A stretch of 64,000 nt of DNA from Brachyhypopomus gauderio (taxonomy: Eukaryota > Chordata > Actinopteri > Gymnotiformes > Hypopomidae): the NCBI RefSeq assembly GCF_052324685.1, contig NW_027506975.1, forward strand, positions 248,001-312,000. The letters are read 5' to 3'. Both the position numbers and the translations under genes were made by a program. Position 1 is the first letter of the stretch, and each line of letters opens with the position of its first letter. Shown piece by piece: positions 24,553-35,518 of the stretch. The notes under the pieces were generated by a model that saw nothing but the letters and a program-made list of their open reading frames with translations, ran no database searches and was not told where the DNA came from.

Positions 24553-25362
24553 ATGTGCTGTGTTGTTGTGTGGCAGCTGTAATTTAGTGATGAGAAGATG
24601 ATACCTCAAGGAGTGTATCCACACACTACACAAACTGTGTTGACACTGTATTGACACTGTGTTGGTCATTGTTGAGTGCCAGGCTGTAATTTAGTGATGG
24701 GAAGATGATACTTTTTAGTTCAACTTGTGACTTTGATGAGGAAGAATTGCACATTACAAATCTGCATGAGAAAGAAATGTGAGTTACCAGATACGTACAG
24801 AGCTGCAAATTATGAATTAATTTTTCAATGAATGTATTACTCATTACAATATAAAATAATGTTCTAAGCCCATAACAAGTTGGTGCAGTGCATGAAGTAA
24901 GGTCTGGTAATCCATAACATTATTATCAAATCACTTTAAGTCAAAGGTAGTTTGTGTAAATTTAAAAACAGATCACCTTACTAATAATGCTTTTTTATTC
25001 CCATTTTCTTTTGTCTCTCCTCCAACACAGTTCTAAGCAGGTCATAGAGGCACTGGGTGATCATGACTATCTGGAGGAGACTCTGTCTGTAGAAGAACAA
25101 CTTGATGCAGCAAAGAGGGAGATTGACCATCTGGAGGAAGAAAACCTCAAGAGTGAGCGGTTTCATCTACAACGCTTCCAGTGTGAGCCTAAACTGATCA
25201 TGTTTTACACTGGATTTAAAGATGATGACACACTAAAAGCTGTGTAAAAGCAGCCTGTACACAGGCTCTATCTCAGATAAAGAAATTACCACAGAGTCTG
25301 GCATTCTGAGCCTACTTGAACCAGGAGATGAAGTAATTGTAGATAAAGGGTTTCTTATTATG
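24553..25362 (+). mobile_element. Internally deleted ISL2EU, copy in left arm
   Basis: The left end matches 15587-16190 (one 106-bp unit, then CTTGTGACTTTGATGAGG). It keeps the N-terminal transposase exon (24987-25247), then jumps at about 25250 to the segment of the transposase beginning LYTGSISDKEIT and stops at about 25362 where L2 sequence begins. The YqaJ gene is absent. The same internal junction (AAAGCTGTGTAAAAGCAGCC) occurs at about 58965, and a related one lies at 46533. Confidence 0.8.
25019..25247 (+). pseudogene. ISL2EU transposase N-terminal/coiled-coil exon
   Basis: The exon starts at a splice-acceptor-like CTCCTCCAACACAG (ending 25030). It encodes SKQVIEALGDHDYLEETLSV, an acidic heptad-rich stretch (AKREIDHLEEEN) and ends LIMFYTGFKDDDTLKAV before a stop. 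The coiled coil followed by FYTGF is the segment between the THAP finger and the helix-turn-helix of fish THAP-DDE transposases. The stop is created by the internal deletion, so the catalytic core is out of reach. The THAP exon is not visible upstream. Confidence 0.65.
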
Positions 25363-25364
25363 TT

Positions 25365-25768
25365 TCGATACACATATTAATAATATAACTAGGGTAGCGT
25401 TCTTTCACTTGCGCAACATTGCCAAAATTAGAAACATATTAAATATTAGCGATGCAGAAAAACTAATCCATGCATTCATATCCTCTCGTTTAGATTATTG
25501 CAACAGTCTCCTAGCTGGATGTTCTGGTAAATCGATAAACAAACTCCAGCTGGTTCAGAATGCAGCAGCACGAGTTTTAACAAAAGCTAAAAAGTTTGAT
25601 CACATTAGTCCCGTACTATCGTCATTACACTGGCTGCCAATTAGATTCCGTATTGACTATAAAATACTTTTATTAACATATAAAACGCTGCATGGCTTAG
25701 CTCCAGACTATCTTAGTGAACTTATTGAACAATATAACCCAGCGCGTTCAGCTCCTTCGTTCTGGCCG
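25365..25768 (+). pseudogene. L2-clade LINE ORF2 C-terminal fragment (left arm)
   Basis: The open frame encodes HLRNIAKIRNIL, DAEKLIHAFISSRLDYCNSL, INKLQLVQNAAARVL, LSSLHWLPIRFRIDYKILLL and YKTLHGLAPDYLSELI. This is the conserved region downstream of the reverse-transcriptase domain in L2/CR1-type LINEs. It is undamaged over its length, but it is 5' cut by ISL2EU sequence and fused at about 25760 to another LINE. An identical block is at 58438-58843 in reverse. Confidence 0.82.
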
Positions 25769-26829
25769 GCGTGTACATTACGCCGAGTGCGTGCACCAGC
25801 GACGCGCAGAGACAGCTTGCCGAACAGATAATGGAACTAGAGAGAGATCATCCAGACTCATCTGAACAGATAATGGAACTAGAGAGAGATCATCCAGACT
25901 CATCTGAACAGATAATGGAACTAGAGAGAGATCATCCAGACTCATCTGAACAGATAATGGAACTAGAGAGAGATCATCCAGACTCATCTGAACAGATAAT
26001 GGAACTAGAGAGAGATCATCCAGACTCATCTGAACAGATAATGGAACTAGAGAGAGATCATCCAGACTCATCTGAACAGATAATGGAACTAGAGAGAGAT
26101 CATCCAGACTCATCTGAACAGATAATGGAACTAGAGAGAGATCATCCAGACTCATCTGAACAGATAATGGAACTAGAGAGAGATCATCCAGACTCATCTG
26201 AACAGATAATGGAACTAGAAAGAGATCATCCAGACTCATCTGAACAGATAATGGAACTAGAGAGAGATCATCCAGACTCATCTGAACAGATAATGGAACT
26301 AGAGAGAGATCATCCAGACTCATCTGAACAGATAATGGAACTAGAGAGAGATCATCCAGACTCATCTGAACAGATAATGGAACTAGAGAGAGATCATCCA
26401 GACTCATCTGAACAGATAATGGAACTAGAGAGAGATCATCCAGACTCATCTGAACAGATAATGGAACTAGAGAGAGATCATCCAGACTCATCTGAACAGA
26501 TAATGGAACTAGAGAGAGATCATCCAGACTCATCTGAACAGATAATGGAACTAGAGAGAGATCATCCAGACTGGCTGCTGATCACCCTGGGGGACTTTAA
26601 CAGCGCTAACCTCAGGAAGGAGATGCCCAAGTACAGGCAACACATCACATGTGCTACACGTGAAGGCAACATGCTGGACAAATGCTACACAAGCATCAAG
26701 AATGCCTATCACGCTGTTGCGCGCGCCGCTCTCGGGCTCTCCGATCACAGCCTCGTTCACCTCATTCCCACGTACCGGCAGAAACTCAAAACCAACAAGC
26801 CGGCTGGTACAAAGACAAGACATATATAG
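25769..26829 (+). pseudogene. LINE endonuclease fragment carrying an in-frame minisatellite (left arm)
   Basis: A 352-codon frame. Residues 1-17 (PSACTSDAQRQLA) lead into 18 copies of the 14-residue unit EQIMELERDHPDSS. Then come ITLGDFNSANLRKEMPKYRQ, NAYHAVARAALGLSDHSLVH and PTYRQKLKTNKPA. The GDFN and SDHSLV motifs mark the apurinic-type endonuclease of a non-LTR retrotransposon. A normal copy would have a single version of the repeated segment. It is 5' truncated and 3' replaced by an LTR piece after 26812. The same family supplies the longer piece at 42226-44157. It is open but lacks most of ORF2. Confidence 0.8.
25822..26571. repeat. 42-bp coding minisatellite, 18 copies
   Basis: Unit GAACAGATAATGGAACTAGA... 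repeats with a 42-bp period, 17 full units plus a 36-bp last one. It is almost invariant: one AGAAAGA variant is visible near 26217. The period is divisible by three, so copy changes preserve the frame. The other arm has 24 copies. Confidence 0.97.
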
Positions 26830-26963
26830 GCAAACAAACAACCCTCAGGTGAGACGGATCACGGGCTCCGCCCACCTGAGGGACGCAGATGACTTCACCA
26901 AACAACAACAACAACAGCCGCTGTGGACGGAGGCGGCCGGTAGGGGGCCGCCTCACCGTGACA
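26812..26963 (-). mobile_element. LTR fragment (left arm)
   Basis: Read on the minus strand it begins TGTCACGGTGAGGCGG, has a TATA-like TATATATG and ends within the LINE. It looks like the 5' part of a Gypsy-like LTR truncated at its other side. It matches 56993-57150 in the right arm. Confidence 0.5.
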
Positions 26964-27407
26964 AAAACTACAGCTGTAACGGGTAGAGTTGACAAATAAA
27001 GAGATAAACTCATAAATTTGACTTTCAATATCAGAATTGTGATCGTAATTAAAACTTATCTATATTTAGTTTTAGCCAGGTGAAAGAAAAGGGCTTTATG
27101 CAGGGTTTTGTTAAAATTTTACCTAAATTGAAAAATTCCCAGACTGCTTATACATTTTTTTTTATTTAAGTTTTACATATCACAACATCGGCAATATTCT
27201 CACCTTTAATTTAAGCCATATTTTATAAAAATCGAATAAGAAATAAGGGCGCTAGGACTGTTTTTGTGACAGATGGATGCACATCCCGCATAGGAACTAC
27301 ACTGCTTTGCTGACATGACTCAATAGTAATGGCTCCGAGGGCGACGCATTGCTAGCTATAGCGGCAACAGGCGATGTCCAATCCAGTAATATAGATCAAT
27401 GTTCTCA
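26964..27407. other. No recognisable gene (left arm)
   Basis: AT-rich sequence present reversed at 56549-56992. No coding frame, RNA gene or named repeat was recognised. Confidence 0.5.
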
Positions 27408-27684
27408 CTTTAAAGAAAAATACACGTTTACATTTTATACTTTCAGTTTATTAAGTGTGAGCACTTTTAAAATAAAAATGCATTTGGTAGCAACAGCTTT
27501 TAGGTGAATTCTTAATTATTTCAATCATAATAATAATGCACTGGTTAGTGTCCCAGTAGGAGTCCACTGTTGCAGATATAGACACCTCAAAGATGTCCTC
27601 TGTTTATTGTCCTGGATTACCTTTCTTGAAGGTAGATTTATGAATAACCTTTTCACCAGTCTTCCAGCCATCAGTAACTACCAA

Positions 27685-28058
27685 CAGGGTATCTGGACAT
27701 TTTAAAATCTCAAATTCAATGACTTTTAAGACCTTTTTAATACCTCTCACAAGAAAAAATAATACTATTACTGGGGATGCAGGTGTGTGCCGGGGGGGGT
27801 GTGGCGAACGAAAATTGTTGACGTTGTTGAGGCCGTATACTCCAACGCTAGGAATCTAGCACTAGGACCCTGGAGCGGTTATTTTCTGCATTAGCGCTAG
27901 ATTCGGCAAAGTTCACATCGCGCCAGAACAACTGAACAACACACACTTATAATAATTTAATGCCTCCCCTCATAAAATTCCAGACATTTTAAGACATTTT
28001 TAGGCCTTGAATATGGAAAACTAAATTTAAGACTTTTTAAGGACCCGCGGGTACCCTG
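27685..28058. mobile_element. 374-bp MITE with short inverted ends (left arm)
   Basis: It starts CAGGGTATCTGG and ends CGCGGGTACCCTG, with both ends rich in CTTTTAAGAC/GTCTTAAA. It interrupts the ZNF 3' flank. The empty site is present in unit 1 (CAGTAACTACCAACTACC, about 18990). Flanked by TACCAA on each side (27679-27684 and 28059-28064). The same insertion is in the right arm at 55898-56271, so it predates the arm duplication but postdates the split from unit 1. Confidence 0.85.
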
Positions 28059-28260
28059 TACCAACTACCAGTAACTATTTGCTGATTAATATCGATATAA
28101 TACTAGTTTTAACATGTTGCTCCTGTACACAGTCAGGAAACAGCTCAAATACATTTTTAATAACACTAAACCCCGAATTGGATTGAATCGATTAAATCGG
28201 ATTAAATCGAAATAAATCAATTCTTAATCTTCAGAATCGGATCGATTCTTGGCATTTGAA

Positions 28261-29733
<1,473 letters not shown>

Positions 29734-30283
29734 TCATGACAAAGAACCATTTGGGCTCTGCATAATGCTAAAGACATTAATTCTAAAGACATTCATGCTA
29801 AAGACCATCAGGAGACAGTGCTAGGCTTCCTTACTTCACTAAAATGCAAACATTTGTTGTTGTGATACGTGTCTCTCTCTGTTTGGTTCAGTGTCACTCT
29901 ATGTGCCAGTCTATAGGGACTTTTATTTTGTATGGTTCATCAACTTTATTTTCAAAGTTGTTCTTTTCCTTCCTTTCTCTCTCATGGTGCTGCAGAGCTG
30001 CTTTGGTCTGTTGAAGCTCCTTATGAGTTCCAGCAGTGTGATTTGATCTTTTAAATTATTGTGCATCAGAGAATTAATCTATGGGCAGCACCAACATATC
30101 ACAGAAAATTCACCTGTGCACACGATTACTCATTGTGCCATGTTTCCAGGTTGATTAAAGGTAAAAATGATGTTGGCCTCTTTAGAAAGCACTCCTGTTA
30201 AAAGTGTGCAAAAAGTCACATGATCCACAAAGGACATATATTGTACGTACGTATTTGTGCGTGTAGTGTGATGTATTAGAAAG

Positions 30284-31330
30284 TTGCTGTGCATTTGCTT
30301 GAACGTCACATATGAATTTACAACTATCGCATTTTGTATTTGTAAGTCACTGTTTTCGTTTGAAAATAACGTTGTTTGCTTGCAAATAGAATATTTGTGG
30401 AACATGTTCTACAGTGTAGCTCCAGTTAAAACTAAATTAATTAGGGAGAAAAAGCTTGCACCATGGTATGACGACCACACTCGTCTTCTAAAACAGGCAG
30501 CTCGAGCAGCGGAGTGCAAATGGAGATCCACCTCACTAGAAGTGTTTAGAATCGCATGGAAAGACGCCGTGGTCAAATATAAACATGCCCTAATAAAAGC
30601 TAGAGCCTCATATTATTTGACACTAATAGAAATCAACAAAAATAACCCTAGATTTCTCTTCGCGACTGTATCAAAACTAACAAGAAATATCAATGACACT
30701 AGTTCTAATACGGCATTTACACACACTAGTGATGAATTTTTAAACTTTTTTAGTAATAACATATATATTATCCGACTACAGAGTCATAATAGGTCTACAT
30801 CACAGCCTAACCTCCAATCCAACCCCAGTAGTATAGGTATTAGTAACTACGCATCCGAAAATATTACTGAGCTATATTACTGAGTCTTCGATCCTATATC
30901 ACAAAAAGAGCTCAAAACACTAATTCGTTCGTCTAAGCCTACATCATGTATATTAGACCCAGTTCCAACCCGTCTATTCAAAGACCTACTCCCAACTATT
31001 ACAGGGCCCTTGCTTAATATGATTAACAGTTCCCTTAACCTAGGATATGTGCCCAAACAATTAAAATGCGCCGTAATTAGACCCTTGATTAAAAAACAGA
31101 ATCTCGATCCGCAGATTCTAGCCAACTATAGACCAATTTCTAATCTCCCATTTATCTCTAAAATTCTACAAAAAAGCAGTTTACATTCAGTTATACCATT
31201 ATCTCCAATCAAATAGTATCCATGAAAAGTTCCAATCAGGATTTAGACCGAACCACAGCACTGTACGTAAAACAGTACGTAAACGTAAAAACACTCCAAT
31301 GAATAACCAAACTAAATCAAATGTATGTAA
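30284..31330 (+). pseudogene. L2-clade LINE reverse-transcriptase fragment, unit 2
   Basis: Longer-open version of the fragment at 21644. One frame runs from 30284 to 30883 through PWYDDHTRLLKQAARAA, ALIKARASYYLTLIEINKNN, RFLFATVSKLTRNIND and TSDEFLNFF, then a small duplication (TATTACTGAG twice, near 30865) gives a stop. RT motifs CILDPVPTRLFKDLLPTIT and NYRPISNLPFISKIL follow to about 31170. It lacks the endonuclease and catalytic FADD. The tail carries GTACGTAAACGTAAAAACAC and the start of the next module. Confidence 0.78.
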
Positions 31331-31391
31331 CATTACAATACATCCACTATAACAGCATAAAATCAATTAATTCGTACATTAAAGCAGTAAT

Positions 31392-31735
31392 TGTCACGCT
31401 ACGGTCCCCGAACCCTTCCTTTGGGGCGTGTGTTAACGTTGTCTGCGTCTATTCGTCTGCGTCTGTGTACCTCCGTGGGTGCGGGTGCGTCTTGTCATTA
31501 TCCGTCTCACCTGTGGCTCGTCTCGTCATCACGTGGGGTTGATGTGGTCTGTCTATTTAATGTGCGTTCGCTCGTCTTGTGCTCGTCGTTGTCTAATGTT
31601 TGAGTCTACACGTTACGTGTGTAAGTGTCTGTTTAGCGTGCGCTATTGCGCAATAACCTGTATGCATTAAAACGTGTCGTTGTGCCTGTGAAGCTGGATT
31701 TGTGTCTCGTCCTTCGCCTCGCACCCAACGTCACA
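31392..31735 (+). repeat. 5' LTR (344 bp)
   Basis: It runs from TGTCACGCTACGG to CCCAACGTCACA. A TATA-like TATTTAATG lies at 31553 and an AATAAA-like CATTAAAACG at 31665. It matches the 3' LTR except for a small TCG/GCAGTG replacement near 31573 and one T/C change near 31645, implying a recent insertion. Confidence 0.92.
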
Positions 31736-31766
31736 GAACGACGAGCCGCCAGAGACACAACAAGCC

Positions 31767-33786
31767 ATGCCAGGCTACACCACCCGGCCAAAGAAGGGCA
31801 AGAAGCCCAGCAAGCGCCGCCATGCCTCTGCTCCTGCCCAACACCGCGCCGCCACCGTTACTCCCGAACTTATGGAGCAGGACCCTTTATGCAGCATCAT
31901 GCTGCTCCGGGCTCGGGAGGCCAGCACTGGGGAACTGGCGGAGTATTTCCGCCAGACCGCGGTGCGGATGTGGAGGGAGCGACACCCCTCTCCCACCAGA
32001 GACCTCTCGCCCCTGAGGGTCGGCTCCCTCGAACTCTGCTCCACAGAGAAGACCCCTGAGAGCGAGTTCGAGGGGGAGGAATCGGAGGGCGAGGAGGAAG
32101 AGGAGGATCAGGCTCCCTCGGTTTGTTCCGCCTCCACCGTGGACTACGGTGAGGAGGAGGATTACCCTCCCTCCGTGTGCTACGCCCCCACAGTGGATTA
32201 TGGTGGGGGAGAGGGGAACGAGGAGGACTACCCACCGTCCGAGTGCTCCGCTCCTGCCGTGGGCTACGGCGAGGAGGAGGAGGAGGAGGACGACGATTAC
32301 CCTCCGTTCGAATGCAACGCACCTGCCGTGGGCTACGGTGAGGAAGAGGAGGAGGAAGACTATGATTACCCTCCGTCAGAACGCTCCTTCCCCGCTGTGG
32401 GCTACGATGAGGAGGTGGAGGAGGAAGGCAGTCCGCCTCCCTCTGAGTGTTCCGCTGGGACTGTGAAGGGGAGGTGGACACCAGAGACCAGTGTTAATTT
32501 TGACAGCAATTTTTGATTTAGTTTTAGTCTTAGTCTTTTGACTAAAATGTAATTTAGTTTTAGTCATAATTTAGTCATTGATTTGTTTTTAGTCTTAGTC
32601 TAGTTTTAGTCGACTAATTATCATTAGAATTTAGTCGAATAATATCAAAATAATTTAGTTGACTAAAATATAAATGGTGTAGTAGTCATTATATACACTT
32701 GCACAAAATGAAACATTTATTAACCAGTTACAGAATATTATTTTTTGTATGTGCAATATATACAAAAACAAATTTCCAAACAACTCTATTGACCTGAACT
32801 TATAGTTACTGAGCATAACAATAACAAAACATTGATGACCAGTAGGTCCGCTCTACCTGAAAACATATGGAGTTTATGAACAATGCATATTACATTCTAT
32901 ATAAAACTGGGCGCCGTAAAACAATGCCATAGCCCGCAGATGTCGTTTCATTTGTCGTATTTGTCCCGACATCATCATTCCTCATGGTTTACACAGCATC
33001 TTGTTTTTCTCAAAGGAGTCAAAGGAGAAATGTGTCCATATATCGCCGCTCATCTTTCTCCCTGCTGACATTGTCGAGTTAACTTCGAGTTTAATTTCAT
33101 GAGTGACCACAGTTCACGCGCTGGTTTTGTCCTAACGGGTTCTGCGCGATGTGAAGACGTTAGTTCTGATTGGATGGTTACCCGGTTTGTCCCGCCTCTC
33201 CGTGTACGCTAAAGTAGTTACGGTTGGATCTCTTCTTAACTTATCCCTACCTTTCACTAAACTAAATCAGGTTTGATTGAATGTCGTCGCTGGACAATAT
33301 TTTCGTCTCGTTTTTATTCATTGACGAAAATGTCCTTTAATTTCGTCATCGTTTTTATCCCTTCGTATAGTTTTAATTTAGTTATCGTCTCGTTTTCGTC
33401 ATGAAAAAAGGTTCGTTGACGAAAACTATGACGAAAATTATTCGTCAACGAAATTAACACTGCCAGAGACGGTCCCATCCTCCGATCGTTACGGTGGAGA
33501 GAGGATGGACTGCTCCCGGGGTGGCAGCCCGGAGCAGTCCATGGAGTGGGACCAAGGAGAAGAGGAGGAGGAGATGGAGACCGCAGGGGATCTCCCAGGC
33601 GGTCCGCTCGGGGCGTCTACCGGCCGCGCTGCACCCGGCGCCTACGCCGGTCGCGCTGCACCCGGCACGTGCGCCGGTCGCGCTGCACCGCAGAGGGTCT
33701 GCTGCGAGGACCGGAGGAGGACCGTCCGCTGCAGCACCGGCAGCTCCCGATCTCTCTCCCCTTATCGCTCTACTCCTGGCGCGTAG
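31767..33786 (+). pseudogene. Gag-like acidic-repeat ORF of the LTR element, split by a MITE
   Basis: It starts at an ATG 31 bp after the 5' LTR. The N-terminus is basic (PKKGKKPSKRRH). A segment like MEQDPLCSIMLLRAREAS follows, then a long acidic region with about five repeats of the type DYPPSECSAPAVGYG plus EEEE. After the MITE (32489-33462) the frame resumes with MDCSRGGSPEQSMEWDQ, three GRAAPG repeats and a stop at 33784-33786. Leaving out the MITE and one copy of its 8-bp duplication gives 1,038 bp, exactly 345 codons plus stop, so the frame was intact before the insertion. I recognise no capsid, zinc knuckle, protease or polymerase domain. Function is unknown; position suggests a structural or RNA-binding role. 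Confidence 0.6.
32489..33462. mobile_element. 974-bp hAT-like MITE inside the gag-like ORF
   Basis: It has an 8-bp target-site duplication CCAGAGAC (32481-32488 and 33463-33470) and inverted ends CAGTGTTAATTT and AAATTAACACTG. The ends are rich in TTTAGTCTTAGTC and CGTCAACG motifs typical of a common fish hAT MITE. No transposase frame. Confidence 0.92.
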
Positions 33787-33966
33787 TCTGGCGCCTGTTT
33801 CATGTTTGTGTATGCCAGTGTTCGTAAGTCTTCCCATTTGTGTGCCTAACCCGTTTTTCCCTTTCGTGCCACTATGTGTAAGTGTACCTGTGTGTGTGTT
33901 TGTGAATGTCCCGTTAAATGTGTCTAACGTGTTTTCCCCCGTCTTCCCAGGGAGGGTGTTCTAGAC

Positions 33967-34348
33967 CAGGGTTTTTCAAACTATGGGTCGCGACCCTAAA
34001 ATGGGTCGCGAGGCAAAAAAAAAGGGTCGCTAAAAAATAAATGTTAATATATTTAATAAATTATATTTATAGCGCGCGACTGCGCGAACGGCGGAGGCGT
34101 TAATACTTGGCGATCGATCGCGATATAATAGTTAAACTCCGTCAACAACTTACGTTCGCCGCCCCCCCCAGTCAACAACTTACTTTCGCCACCCCCCCCC
34201 CCCCGGGCAACAACATGCGTTCGCCACCCCCGTCAACATCTTACGCTCGCGACCGAGTATACTGTATATATATTTCTTAGTAGGCTGGGTCGCGGGAAAA
34301 ATCATGGACAAAATATGGGTCGTTAGAAAAAAAGTTTGAAAAACACTG
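33967..34348. mobile_element. 382-bp hAT-like MITE
   Basis: It has an 8-bp target-site duplication TTCTAGAC (33959-33966 and 34349-34356). Ends CAGGGTTTTTCAAAC and GTTTGAAAAACACTG are inverted repeats, with GGGTCGCGACCC near the left end. It contains poly-C tracts (about 34160 and 34192-34205). Confidence 0.93.
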
Positions 34349-34621
34349 TTCTAGACTGTGCGTGGCGGACTCTCCGCCGAGGGCGTTCATCTCCCAGACG
34401 CAGGACTGGGCGCTTCAGATCCGCCCGTTGACGTGGGTTCGGGGCACTCAGTCCTGTTGGCACCCCGGGATGGGTAGTGCCCTTGGTGGGGGCGTCTGTC
34501 ACGCTACCAGCCACGTGCAGAGGGGGGGGCGGAGGGTGCTGGAGCACCTGCCCCTTTGGCCCTTTCTGCCCAAAGTGCCCTTTTGTCAATTTTTGTATGT
34601 GTGAAAGTCTGTCTGTGTGGC

Positions 34622-34656
<35 letters not shown>
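34622..34656. repeat. AAT microsatellite
   Basis: About 12 ATA/AAT trinucleotides in a row, inside the hAT element. Confidence 0.97.
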
Positions 34657-35394
34657 CACCATTCACATGTGAATCACGTTGATTCACATTGACCCTTACG
34701 TGCCCTCCTGACTTTACGTGACGTCAGCACGTGACCTAGGCGCTACTAAGCTGCTAACTCTAGATACGGAGAGAGAACAGCTAACGGTCCGGTAGGTAGG
34801 TTTTGCCGTGGTATTTGTTTGTGCACGCCACATTGTTTTCTTGCAAGATAACTGACAAAGATAGTGAAGTTAGCAGCATTCTGTGTGTGTGAGACTCTAC
34901 ACACACTCTCACGAGTTACAGTGTGCCTGTCACTGTGTGTGTATATGTATGTTGCCAGGTTCGCGGTTTTACCGCCAAATTGGGCTTGTTTGAAAAGTCA
35001 GTCGCGGGTGAAAATTCAGGAATGGCGGGGTGCGTTTTATTACCGGACTACTTTAAAAATTACCACGACCGCCAAAAAACAAAAAAAGTGTCTGTTGTCT
35101 GCTGAGAGAGAGAGAGAGACACACACACACACACACACAGTTGCCGTGTTTTTCCTACATGTATATTTCTAAAGGCAATGAGGCATATGCTATTTGACTA
35201 AAACTCTGCCATGTACATGCCTATTTACATAATTTTGGACTATATTAGTATAAATACAACAATAATAATAATTAATTTGAAGAATTTAAATTGTGATTGT
35301 GACCTCTCATTAAACAAATCAGAATGTGTTTTAACACTTGTATACAGACAAATTAAATATGCATGAATATAAAATGTGACATTTATAACCTTGC

Positions 35395-35518
35395 TGTCTT
35401 GCACAAAGTGGATAAAGCACAAATACATTTACTGGCAATTGAAAAGGATATTCCAATCAACTACAGTGAAGTCATTGACATATTTCGGAGCATGGGCAAC
35501 AGGAAGTTGCTGTTATAA
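35395..35518 (+). pseudogene. hAT transposase C-terminal remnant
   Basis: A short frame encodes HLLAIEKDIPINYSEVIDIF and then RSMGNRKLLL before a stop. This resembles the extreme C-terminus of ZMYM1/hAT-type transposases (pattern 'siE.dla..ydevID.Fa..k.Rk'). It lies in the 1,965-bp hAT element and is probably the remains of that element's own enzyme. The match is by motif shape only. Confidence 0.45.

Noticed and set aside
24626..24844. Short ORF in the ISL2EU flank
   Set aside because: Reads through 106-bp repeat and non-coding flank; no conservation of a codon pattern.
25778..26533. Minus-strand frame of repeated 'MSLDDLSLVPLSVQ'
   Set aside because: It is the antisense reading of the 42-bp minisatellite; the plus-strand frame joins LINE coding sequence on both sides. 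The same holds at 57423-58430.
31897..32481. Minus-strand Pro/Ser/Arg-rich ORF of 194 codons
   Set aside because: Antisense shadow of the acidic-repeat gag-like ORF.
33454..33837. Minus-strand 127-codon ORF rich in Arg/Ala
   Set aside because: Antisense of the GRAAPG repeats of the gag-like ORF.
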